NCBI GenBank assembly: GCA_025353165.1
Contig: JANXRE010000097.1
Coordinates: forward strand, 1-35,605
DNA: 35,605 nt
Source of the DNA: Acidobacteriota bacterium
GTDB taxonomy: Bacteria > Acidobacteriota > Terriglobia > Bryobacterales > Bryobacteraceae
Reading direction: 5' to 3'
The notes under the pieces are model-generated. The model was not told the DNA's origin, made no database searches, and was given only the letters and a program-made list of their open reading frames with translations. The position numbers and the translations under genes were made by a program. Below, piece by piece: positions 1-6,986 of the stretch (positions are counted from its first letter, which is position 1; each line of letters opens with the position of its first letter).

Positions 1-35
1 ACTCGTGCGTGCCGCGTCGGCACTTTTGCCGACGC
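1..35 (-). repeat. 46-nt double-hairpin repeat, copy A (cut by window edge)
   Basis: Read on the minus strand, this starts with a perfect 9-bp stem (14-22 with 27-35, 4-nt loop), a one-base spacer, then the first arm of a 7-bp stem whose second arm lies outside the window. It has the same architecture as the copies at 47-92 and 6915-6960 and lies head-to-head with the former, just past the end of the carboxylesterase gene. Confidence 0.7.
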
Positions 36-46
36 CGGGCGGAATG

Positions 47-92
47 GTGTCGCGATGAGTCGCGACACAGCACGCAAGAGTGCGTGCGCCAC
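47..92 (+). repeat. 46-nt double-hairpin repeat, copy B
   Basis: A perfect 9-bp stem (47-55 with 60-68) and a perfect 7-bp stem (70-76 with 81-87), each with a 4-nt loop, end in GCCAC. Length and layout match the copy at 6915-6960 exactly. The two differ inside the 9-bp stem at positions where both arms change together, so the pairing is kept. It sits 7 nt past the 3' end of the esterase gene and could act as a transcript end or as a mobile REP-like unit. Confidence 0.75.
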
Positions 93-99
93 GATGACG

Positions 100-1692
100 T
101 TAGCGGTTTTCGCGTAAGCCGGCGGCGTAATCGGTCAGGAAATCGAGCTGCTTCTTGCGGAGTGCCGCTTTCGTCTGGATCGTATCGCCGAATTCCAGAT
201 AGCTCTCCTTGCCATCGCTGAACGCCGGCCAAGCCGCGAGACCCGGGCCGTTCGGATCGCCCGTTTTCGCGAAACGAACCCAGGCCGCGCTCATCGCCTT
301 GGACAGCTTCGCGTCCTGGGCGTTATAGCTGTCCGCGTCGGGCGAGAAATTGCCGAACATCGTAGGAGCGGTCCCGTACGGAGAATCCGGCAGCGTCTGG
401 AACACATACGGAATTTCCGACGCATGATACGCGCCCCACTTGATTCGCCGTCCGACGCCTGTGACCCGGGTGAAGTGATACTGGAACGTCTTCGGGTTTC
501 GCTTCGCATTGGCCTGCAGCACGAAGCGCGTGCCTTGGAGGAAGAGAGAATCGCCGGAAGCCTGGGCCGCGGCGTTATACGCATCGGCATCGGTCGCGGC
601 CGGATAGACGGCGAGCATTCCCGCGGACTGCGATTTGAATTGTTTCGCCGCCCACTTCTGAAGCGCATCCAGACTCTTCACCGCGGGCCCGCCCATCAGG
701 GTGCCTTCATCGGCGTTGGTGCCCGCGATCAGGTCGGCGTGGTTGAACTTGCCGGACGCGAACAGCCGCGCCGGATCGTCGGGGAGCACCCAGCCGTCGA
801 CCACCGGCATGTACGCTTCGCCGCGTTCCGACCCCGCCCCGGACATGTCGGGCGGTCCCATTAGTTTCGTAATCTCAGCGGTGCTCTTGGATCGCAGAGA
901 CGCGATGTCGGCTCCGAGTTTCTCGCCGAACTTCTCCATCGGCACGCGCCCATACCACGACTCCTTGAGGTTGCTGAACGGTCCGTTCATCCAGGCGGCG
1001 CTCTCGGAAATCACCTTTTGAAACAGCCCCTCCGCCTGCGGCACGATCATCAGCAGACACACCGCTGTGCCGCCCGCCGATTCGCCGAAGATCGTGACGT
1101 TGCCCGGATCACCGCCGAAAGCGCCGATGTTGCGCTTCACCCACTCCAGCGCCGCGACCATGTCCAGTAGTCCGTAGTTGCCGGACACGCCGTGCGGCGA
1201 CTCCCTGCTGAGACCCGGATGGGCCAGGAATCCGTACACCCCCAACCGGTAGTTGATCGTCACCAGAACCACGCCCTGGGACGCCAGCGGTTCGCCGTCG
1301 TACACGCTCTGCAAACTGGCTCCGAGCTGAAAGCCTCCGCCGTGGATCCACACCATCACCGGCAGTTTCTCGCGCGGAGAACGAGCCGGCGTCCAGACGT
1401 TCAGGCCCAGGCAGTCCTCGCTCGGCTGCGGCCCGGGCGCTATTTGCATTTGCGGGCAGGCATTCGGAAAACTCTTCGCCACACGAATTCCCTTCCACGG
1501 TTTGGCCGGCTGCGGCGGCTTCCAGCGCAGGTCGCCGACCGGCGCGGCCGCGTAGGGGATGCCTTTGTACGACTGGACCGCCGTTCCGCCGCCGGCGACG
1601 AGGCCGGTATCGATCTTCACGATCGTCTCCAGGCCGGAACCCGCCGCTAGCGCCTGAACGGCCAGCAGCATCACGCCAATACTCGTTGTCAT
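100..1692 (-). CDS. Secreted type-B carboxylesterase
   Basis: An alpha/beta-hydrolase of the carboxylesterase/cholinesterase family (about 530 aa), predicted to hydrolyse carboxylic esters outside the cytoplasm; its substrate cannot be read from sequence. The nucleophile elbow GESAGG places the serine at about residue 205. The acid is probably the Glu in GTNADEGT (about 327) and the base the His in GAYHASE (about 422). The family's oxyanion motif is visible as VWIHGGGF. I start at the Met opening MTTSIGVMLLAVQALAAG, a signal peptide, because the 14 residues upstream do not look like part of one. It is divergent from the ABC transporter gene with about 44 bp between starts, so promoters must be shared or overlapping. 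Confidence 0.9.
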   Translation of the reverse strand: MTTSIGVMLLAVQALAAGSGLETIVKIDTGLVAGGGTAVQSYKGIPYAAAPVGDLRWKPPQPAKPWKGIRVAKSFPNACPQMQIAPGPQPSEDCLGLNVWTPARSPREKLPVMVWIHGGGFQLGASLQSVYDGEPLASQGVVLVTINYRLGVYGFLAHPGLSRESPHGVSGNYGLLDMVAALEWVKRNIGAFGGDPGNVTIFGESAGGTAVCLLMIVPQAEGLFQKVISESAAWMNGPFSNLKESWYGRVPMEKFGEKLGADIASLRSKSTAEITKLMGPPDMSGAGSERGEAYMPVVDGWVLPDDPARLFASGKFNHADLIAGTNADEGTLMGGPAVKSLDALQKWAAKQFKSQSAGMLAVYPAATDADAYNAAAQASGDSLFLQGTRFVLQANAKRNPKTFQYHFTRVTGVGRRIKWGAYHASEIPYVFQTLPDSPYGTAPTMFGNFSPDADSYNAQDAKLSKAMSAAWVRFAKTGDPNGPGLAAWPAFSDGKESYLEFGDTIQTKAALRKKQLDFLTDYAAGLRENR

Positions 1693-1736
1693 TGCTGAAT
1701 GATGCCATAACTCGGACATTCGGGCGACAATCACTC

Positions 1737-3506
1737 ATGGGGCTTTTTTATCACTACCTGCGGAGTTACTGGAAACTGGTCGCTGCGGCATTGCTGCTCG
1801 CGACGATAAATCAGGTCTTCTCGCTGCTGGACCCGTTGATTTTCCGCCACATCATCGATTCCTACGCCACCCGCTACCGCGAGTACTCGAGTGCCCAATT
1901 CCTGAGGGGCGTGAGCGTTCTGCTGGGAGCGGCGGTGGGAGTCGCGTTCGTGTCGCGCGTGGCCAAGAACTTCCAAGATTACTTCGTCAACGTAATCACG
2001 CAGCAGGTCGGAGCGCGCATCTATGCCGACGGCATACGGCACTCGCTGGAACTCCCGTACACGCTGTTCGAGGATCAGCGCAGCGGTGAAACGCTCGGCA
2101 AGTTGCAGAAGGTGCGCATCGACGTGGAACGGTTCATTTCGCTGGCTGTGAACATGGTGTTCACCACGCTCATCGGACTGGTGTTCGTGATGATCTACGC
2201 GTCGCGGGTGCACTGGTCCATCGCGCCGGCGTACCTGCTCACCATCCCGCTGCTCGGCGGCTTGAGCTCAATCCTCAGCCGGAAAATCAAGGCAGTGCAG
2301 CAAGTCATCGTTCGCGAAACCACGGCGCTCGCCGGGGCAACCACGGAATCGTTGCGCAATATCGAGCTGGTGAAGAGCCTCGGCCTTGCTCAGCAGGAGA
2401 TCGCGCGCCTCAACGCCACCACCGGCAGGATTTTGAAGCTGGAGCTGAAAAAGGTGCGCTATCTGCGCAGCCTGAGTTTCGTGCAGGGCACGTTCGTCAA
2501 CCTGCTCCGCACGTCCATCCTGTTCCTGATGCTGTACCTGATTTTCACCCAGCGCATCACGGTCGGTCAGTTCTTTTCGCTGTTCATCTATTCGTTCTTC
2601 ATCTTCGGACCGCTGCAGGAACTCGGCAACGTGATCAATGTCTATCGCGAGACGGAAGTGTCGCTGCAGAATTTCGAAGCCATTCTGAAGCTGCCTCCCG
2701 AACCGCGGCCCGAGCGGCCGGTGCCGGTGGATTTCCTGGAGGTCCTGACCTTCGACGATGTGTCGTTCCAGCACCAGTCGGCTACCTCTCCGGCCCTGCA
2801 TTCGATCTCGTTCGAGATACATCGCGGCGAGACCGTTGCGTTCGTGGGGCCATCGGGAGCCGGAAAGACCACGCTGGTGAAACTGCTCGTCGGTTTGTAC
2901 CGGCCGAAGACCGGGCACATCTACTACAACGGGACGCCGGAAGACGAAGTCGCCATCGACGGCCTGCGCGAGCGGATGGGATTCGTGACGCAGGACGCGC
3001 AACTGTTCTCCGGCTCCATCCGCGAGAACCTCCGGTTCGTGCGGCCGGACGCGACGGACGAAGAGTGTTTGCAGGTGCTCCACCAGGCCTCGGTCGAGAG
3101 CCTGCTCCAGCGCGCCGACCGCGGTCTGGATACGGTGATCGGCGAAGGCGGCGTGAAGGTGTCGGGCGGCGAGAAGCAGCGGCTCTCTATCGCGCGCGCG
3201 CTGCTGCGCCGCCCGCAATTGCTGGTCTTCGACGAGGCGACGTCTTCTCTCGATTCGCTGACCGAGGAAGAGATCAGCCAGACGATTCGCGAGGTCGGGG
3301 CCAGCCGCGATGCCATTACGATTCTGATCGCGCACCGGCTGTCCACGGTGATGCACGCCGACCGCATTTACGTTTTGGAGCGGGGCGCCATCGTCGAATT
3401 CGGCCGCCACGCCGAATTGTTGGCGAACAAAGGGCTGTACTACGCGATGTGGCGGCAGCAGGTTGGGGAAGGACGGCAGCGGGTCGCGGCGCCGGTCGGT
3501 GCATAG
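1737..3506 (+). CDS. ABC exporter, fused membrane and ATPase domains
   Basis: A half-transporter of the MsbA/ABCB type (590 aa from this start): residues about 1-310 form a six-helix exporter membrane domain and about 335-585 the ATPase. The ATPase has Walker A GPSGAGKTT (about 371), signature VSGGEKQR (about 475), Walker B LLVFDEATSS (about 495) and the H-loop AHRLST (about 531), so it should be active as a homodimer or heterodimer in the inner membrane. The substrate is unknown; lipid, peptide and drug export are all possible. The frame is open further upstream to 1686, but that would overlap the divergent esterase start, so I chose the ATG opening MGLFYHYLRSYWK. Confidence 0.88.
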   Translation: MGLFYHYLRSYWKLVAAALLLATINQVFSLLDPLIFRHIIDSYATRYREYSSAQFLRGVSVLLGAAVGVAFVSRVAKNFQDYFVNVITQQVGARIYADGIRHSLELPYTLFEDQRSGETLGKLQKVRIDVERFISLAVNMVFTTLIGLVFVMIYASRVHWSIAPAYLLTIPLLGGLSSILSRKIKAVQQVIVRETTALAGATTESLRNIELVKSLGLAQQEIARLNATTGRILKLELKKVRYLRSLSFVQGTFVNLLRTSILFLMLYLIFTQRITVGQFFSLFIYSFFIFGPLQELGNVINVYRETEVSLQNFEAILKLPPEPRPERPVPVDFLEVLTFDDVSFQHQSATSPALHSISFEIHRGETVAFVGPSGAGKTTLVKLLVGLYRPKTGHIYYNGTPEDEVAIDGLRERMGFVTQDAQLFSGSIRENLRFVRPDATDEECLQVLHQASVESLLQRADRGLDTVIGEGGVKVSGGEKQRLSIARALLRRPQLLVFDEATSSLDSLTEEEISQTIREVGASRDAITILIAHRLSTVMHADRIYVLERGAIVEFGRHAELLANKGLYYAMWRQQVGEGRQRVAAPVGA

Positions 3507-3597
3507 CAAACCGAAACAGGATGAGTCGAAGGAGAAGCCCCTCGACCCGCCCTAAGATCGTGAAGCGCGCACCAGCCAGGTCGCGGCCGCGTGGTTA

Positions 3598-3629
3598 TTC
3601 GTAGGTTCGAGTCCCACCTGGGGAGTCAC
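3598..3629 (+). pseudogene. tRNA-Asn 3' fragment (T arm plus acceptor strand)
   Basis: The stretch contains GTAGGTTCGAGTCCCAC (T arm, with one A-C mismatch in the stem), then CTGGGGA, G and TCA. This matches the 3' end of tRNA-Asn genes such as the plastid type, with TCA in place of CCA. No matching 5' half, D arm or anticodon arm lies upstream, so it is not a functional tRNA. Tyrosine integrases often target tRNA 3' ends and leave such a piece as an attachment-site scar; that origin is inference, since no integrase lies next to it. Confidence 0.55.
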
Positions 3630-3675
3630 TCAATTCCGGGCGGCTCAACAGTTGATCCGCCCCTGTGGAAATGAC

Positions 3676-3823
3676 GGGCTATGGGCGCGGAGGAAAACCA
3701 ATGGCAGGTTTCCCTCCGCGACCACAGCCCTTGGAATCGCAAACCCCGCGATTCCCACATTCCCACAGCCACGACGAGGCGCGGAAAAGTAGAAAACCAA
3801 AAGCAGGTTTCCCACTTTCCCGC
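3676..3823. repeat. Cluster of three palindromes in a gene-free stretch
   Basis: Hairpin 1 has 24-nt arms (3676-3699 and 3707-3730, 21 of 24 paired) and loop AATGGCA. Hairpin 2 has a perfect 8-bp stem (3733-3740 with 3748-3755). Hairpin 3 has 18-nt arms (3781-3798 and 3806-3823, 15 of 18 paired) and loop AAAAGCA. Hairpins 1 and 3 share the core around the loop and are one family. Almost all their mismatches are A-C on the plus strand but G-U on the minus strand, which suits a minus-strand RNA. They lie downstream of the minus-strand operon ending at 3994. The rest of 3507-3993 holds no gene I can support. Confidence 0.7.
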
Positions 3824-3921
3824 TTGTTGTTCGTGCCTGTCAGAAACCGAATCAGAAAGGAGGCTTGGCGGCGGATCGCTTCGCTTCCGCCTTCAGGCTC
3901 ATCCTTCGCTTGGAATATGCC

Positions 3922-3980
3922 CACTCCCTGACGATCGTGGCTCAGAACAGAGTTTCCGAGCCGCGCGCGTGAGCAAGCGG
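3922..3980 (+). repeat. 59-nt REP-like palindrome, copy 1
   Basis: An imperfect palindrome with arms of about 22 nt around a loop containing GTTTCC. It matches 24249-24307 along its full 59 nt with only a handful of differences. It begins 14 nt past the stop codon of the TIG-domain gene, so like the other copy it sits at the 3' end of a minus-strand gene and may serve as a transcript end. Confidence 0.75.
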
Positions 3981-3993
3981 CATGAGCGACGGA

Positions 3994-4350
3994 TCACTGA
4001 ATCTCGACGCTGACCGGCTGCTCCAGGAATTGCGGTTGAATCCCTGTCGTGAGCACCATCAGCCGCAATTTTCCGGTTTTCGAGTCCGCGGGCACCTTCA
4101 CCTTCACTTCGTTCTCATTCTGCTCCACGATCTCGGTCTTGAACTCGACCTTGCCGTCCGTAAGATAGATTTCCTTCACGCGGGTCTTGTCCAGGTACTC
4201 GCCGGTCACCGTGAGGACGTCCCCCGCTTTTGCCGTGCCCGGCGACACGGAACGCATCAGCGGAGTCCCTTTCCAGCCCTGATCTTTGCCGTCGCCTGCG
4301 GTTAACAGAGCGGAGGCGAACAGAAGGGCGGTAATAAGAGATTTCATCAT
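3994..4350 (-). CDS. Small secreted IPT/TIG-domain protein
   Basis: A 118-aa exported protein. The N-terminus (MMKSLITALLFASALLTA) is a signal peptide and the rest fits one immunoglobulin-like IPT/TIG fold: SPGTAKAGDVLTVTGEYL is the typical opening strand, followed by alternating strands ending in SVEIQ. TIG modules usually serve in binding or as spacers, and nothing here suggests catalysis. The start is set by GAGGAG six bases before the first of two adjacent ATG codons; the open frame continues 47 codons further up but overlaps the Smr gene. It lies 55 bp below that gene and may be the last member of the same transcript. Confidence 0.7.
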   Translation of the reverse strand: MMKSLITALLFASALLTAGDGKDQGWKGTPLMRSVSPGTAKAGDVLTVTGEYLDKTRVKEIYLTDGKVEFKTEIVEQNENEVKVKVPADSKTGKLRLMVLTTGIQPQFLEQPVSVEIQ

Positions 4351-4405
4351 CTTAAGCTCCTCTGCTGATAAAGAGCAATTCGACAACCACACGGAACTTG
4401 TTGAA

Positions 4406-4708
4406 TTAAGGACGGTCTGCAACAAGGTGGTGCGTGGATTTGCGCAGGGTTGCGACAGTCGCGCCCCAACCGCCGGCTTCGAGCGGCGCATCCGCGAAGG
4501 ACAACACGAAAGGGGTGCGCTGGAGGATGGCGCGCACCGTTTCGCGCTGCACGCCGATGCCGCGCCCGTGGATGATGCGAATGGCGGTGAAACCCTTCTC
4601 GCGAGCTTCTTCGAGATACGCCGCGACCACTCCCTCTACGTCGCGCGGCGGGACGCTGTGAAGGTCGAAGACGTCGGAGATCTCGATGCGGACGGGTTCT
4701 TCCTCCAT
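4406..4708 (-). CDS. Stand-alone Smr-domain protein
   Basis: A 100-aa protein made almost entirely of a Small MutS-related (Smr) domain. The two hallmark motifs are present: DLHS at residues 15-18 (family consensus DLHG/DLHP) and HGRG at 47-50, with the closing GGWGATVATL. Smr domains bind DNA or RNA and many are nickases or endoribonucleases; whether this one cleaves is unknown. There is no signal peptide, so it acts in the cytoplasm, unlike its operon partners. Its ATG begins 2 nt after the TAG of the upstream gene, which argues for co-translation with the secreted proteins above it. Confidence 0.82.
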   Translation of the reverse strand: MEEEPVRIEISDVFDLHSVPPRDVEGVVAAYLEEAREKGFTAIRIIHGRGIGVQRETVRAILQRTPFVLSFADAPLEAGGWGATVATLRKSTHHLVADRP

Positions 4709-4710
4709 CG

Positions 4711-5520
4711 CTACACCGGCTTCAGTCTTTTTACGTCCGAGGGAAGCTGGAACTCCTCATCGGGGAGTTTCTTGTTTATTTCTACGCCATCCGAATACAT
4801 TTCGAACAGCTTGTCGCCGTCGCGCTCGCGCTGGATGGCGAACGGCCACTGGACTCCGCCGGCGTCGCGGTATTTCGAAAAGATGGTCACCTCTTCGTGG
4901 CGCTCCCGGGTCAGCGGGTCACGGCGAAAGAATTTTTGCCGCGCCGGGAGTTTGGTCGATTGGTGGAAGTACACGGTGGTGACCTCGTTATTCGCGTCCG
5001 AGATCTCGACGATCTCCACCGGCATGTTATCGATTACGTCGGCGCCCAGGGATTCGAAGATCAGGCCGGGTTCCTGGAGGCGCTGCCGCAGGATATAGAA
5101 CACGTTGTGCAAGGTCGTATCGTGGTACCGCTCCATCTGCGCCTTCGGAAGCGGACGCGCTCCTCGAAAGGTGACATCCCAACCCTCGCCGTCTTCCATG
5201 ATCAGGACGCCGAAATCTTCGCGCTTACCGAACATCTCGCGCTCGCGAACGGCCAGCGCGCCGGGCTTTCCGGGCGGAAGATAGCGCGTGTAGATGGTGG
5301 CGCGCGATAGGCCGGACAATTTCTCGCGGTAGAAGGAATAGGCGCGGCCGGATTCGACGCGATCGTTCATGGTCAGGAAACGATCGCCGCCGAGGGCCTC
5401 CAGCGCCGCCATGACGACGCGCTTTCCGCGCTCCTGGGCCGTTTCGGCGTGGAGGGGTAGCAATAGGCCGCAGAGGAACGCAGATGAACAGAGGTAACGA
5501 TTCATAAACGGAGCTTTCAT
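4711..5520 (-). CDS. Secreted protein, LolA/LppX-like beta-rich (unassigned)
   Basis: A 269-aa exported protein. After a signal peptide (about 1-25) it has alternating beta strands in which residues like VEIVEISDANNEVTTVYF and LPARQKFFRRDP recall the curved sheet of outer-membrane lipoprotein carriers (LolA/LppX/MucB type). No cysteine lipobox is visible, so it is probably periplasmic. Function is unknown. The start at 5520 is supported by an ATGA overlap with the stop of the M16 gene; a second Met five codons later is possible. Its place directly after the two M16 subunits suggests a link with the protease. Confidence 0.65.
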   Translation of the reverse strand: MKAPFMNRYLCSSAFLCGLLLPLHAETAQERGKRVVMAALEALGGDRFLTMNDRVESGRAYSFYREKLSGLSRATIYTRYLPPGKPGALAVREREMFGKREDFGVLIMEDGEGWDVTFRGARPLPKAQMERYHDTTLHNVFYILRQRLQEPGLIFESLGADVIDNMPVEIVEISDANNEVTTVYFHQSTKLPARQKFFRRDPLTRERHEEVTIFSKYRDAGGVQWPFAIQRERDGDKLFEMYSDGVEINKKLPDEEFQLPSDVKRLKPV

Positions 5521-6986
5521 TTCTTTATGGTGAGATCGATCTTCTGTACGGGGACCTTCAGCGCCGTTAGCGGAATTCCGAAATCGGTCGGGTTTCCTAC
5601 CGCTACGATCGTCAGGTTTTGGGGTTTGAAATATTGGCCGGCGACTCGCAGGACGTCGGCTCGCGTGACGTTTTGCACGGCCGTCTGGTATTGGAAGATG
5701 AAATCCTTCGGGTAGCCGTAGTATTCGTACGAGAGAAGCCGGTTGAGGGTCTTGCTGGGACGGTCGAAGTTGAAGACGAAGCTGTTCAGGACTGAGTCCT
5801 TGGCGGTCTTCAGTTCTTCCGCGGTGACTTCGGCGGTACGCAGCTTCTCCAGTTCGTCGAGTGTTACCCGGATGGTTTCAGCGGTGCTCTTGGATTTTGT
5901 GCTGCCCGAGATTTCGAAGACGCCTGGGTTGTCGTAGCCCGCGCTCCAGGACGCTCCGATGCTGTAGGCGTATCCCAGTTCAGTGCGTACTTTGCGCATC
6001 AGGCGGCTGGTGAAGCCGCTGCCGAGAATCTGCGCGGCCACCTCGAGCGCCGGGTAATCCTTGTCGCGCAGCAGGCCTCCGAGGTGGCCGATTTCGAAAA
6101 AGGTCTGCGCCACGTCCGCCTTCTCGGCGAGGTAGATGCCGGGCGCGGCTTTGGCGGTTACCGGTGGGAACTTGGGCACTGGCCGCTGAGTGTAAGTCCA
6201 CGGGCTGAATAACTCCGTGAGATTGCGCTTCATCTCGGCGGTGTTGAAATCGCCGTAGACGCCCACCATGAGGTTGGCCGGGAAGTAATAGCGCTTGTAG
6301 AAATCGACCAGGTCCTGGCGCTGGATGTTGTTCAGGTCGGCGTGTTCGACCTCCCAGCCGTAGGGCGTGTCGCGTCCGTAGACGATGCTCGAGAATTCGC
6401 GCGAAGCAATTTCCGACGGCTCGTCGTTGCGGCGGGCGATGGCGCTGTGAATTTGTGTTTTCGTCAGGTCGATTTTTTCCTGGCGAAACTCGGGATGCTC
6501 CAGGAGGTCGCGCCAAATGGCCATCACCGCGGCCGTGTTCTCCTTGAGCGCGGAGAACCCGACAGTGCCGGAGGATTCGCCGATGGAGCTTTCGACCGAC
6601 GCCGCGACGTTTTCCAAATCGCGGTCGATGTCGTCTCCGGTTTTTGCTTTTGTGCCTCCGCTGCGCAGGATCGTGCCGGTCAGGCCGGCCAGGCCTTTTT
6701 TGTCGGACGGGTCGAACAAGTTGCCGGTCCGGATGAGTGCGACGCCGCTGACGAGCGGGAGTTCGTGGTTCTCCAGGAGGAAGAACTTCATGCCGTTCGG
6801 GAGAGTGAACGTCTCCGGCTGCGGGATCTTCACCGGCGGCAGTGGGGGAAACTTCAGGTCCTTGTAGGACTGCCCGAAGGCGGCGGCGGACAGGAGTATG
6901 GCCGCTGCCCACAAGCGTCGCCAGGAGTGGCGACGCGGCACGCACCATTGCGTGCGCCACGGAAAACTGGTTGTGCCGTTATTCAT
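5517..6986 (-). CDS. M16 peptidase, non-catalytic (B-type) subunit, secreted
   Basis: A pitrilysin-family (M16) protein of 489 aa. Where catalytic members have HxxEH this one reads GLAGLTGTILRSGGT, so it cannot bind the zinc. It keeps the C-terminal Arg/Tyr substrate-contact motif (VRTELGYAYS) that the neighbouring catalytic subunit appears to lack. This division fits the two-subunit M16B enzymes, such as mitochondrial processing peptidase and bacterial heterodimers. The start at 6986 is set by an 8-nt overlap (ATGAATAA) with the stop of the upstream subunit. Oddly, the n-region of its signal peptide is encoded by a 46-nt repeat (6915-6960); the hydrophobic core LWAAAILLSAAAFGQ follows directly. 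A TTG just after the repeat is a possible alternative start. Confidence 0.85.
   Translation of the reverse strand: MNNGTTSFPWRTQWCVPRRHSWRRLWAAAILLSAAAFGQSYKDLKFPPLPPVKIPQPETFTLPNGMKFFLLENHELPLVSGVALIRTGNLFDPSDKKGLAGLTGTILRSGGTKAKTGDDIDRDLENVAASVESSIGESSGTVGFSALKENTAAVMAIWRDLLEHPEFRQEKIDLTKTQIHSAIARRNDEPSEIASREFSSIVYGRDTPYGWEVEHADLNNIQRQDLVDFYKRYYFPANLMVGVYGDFNTAEMKRNLTELFSPWTYTQRPVPKFPPVTAKAAPGIYLAEKADVAQTFFEIGHLGGLLRDKDYPALEVAAQILGSGFTSRLMRKVRTELGYAYSIGASWSAGYDNPGVFEISGSTKSKSTAETIRVTLDELEKLRTAEVTAEELKTAKDSVLNSFVFNFDRPSKTLNRLLSYEYYGYPKDFIFQYQTAVQNVTRADVLRVAGQYFKPQNLTIVAVGNPTDFGIPLTALKVPVQKIDLTIKK
6915..6960 (+). repeat. 46-nt double-hairpin repeat, copy C, inside a coding region
   Basis: A perfect 9-bp stem (6915-6923 with 6928-6936), a one-base spacer and a perfect 7-bp stem (6938-6944 with 6949-6955), each with a 4-nt loop, end in GCCAC. 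It has the same length as the copy at 47-92. It lies in frame within the start of the M16 B-subunit gene and supplies about 15 codons of its N-terminus, including WRTQWCVPRRHSWRR. Confidence 0.8.

Noticed and set aside
2268-3509. 413-codon minus-strand frame opposite the ABC transporter
   Set aside because: The plus strand carries all ABC motifs; the antisense frame has no recognisable domain and is a composition shadow.
3541-3629. Complete tRNA gene
   Set aside because: Only the T arm and acceptor 3' strand are present; no D arm, anticodon arm or 5' acceptor strand can be found upstream.
3676-3980. CRISPR array in the gene-free stretch
   Set aside because: The elements are palindromes of differing length without constant direct repeats and spacers, and no cas genes are present.
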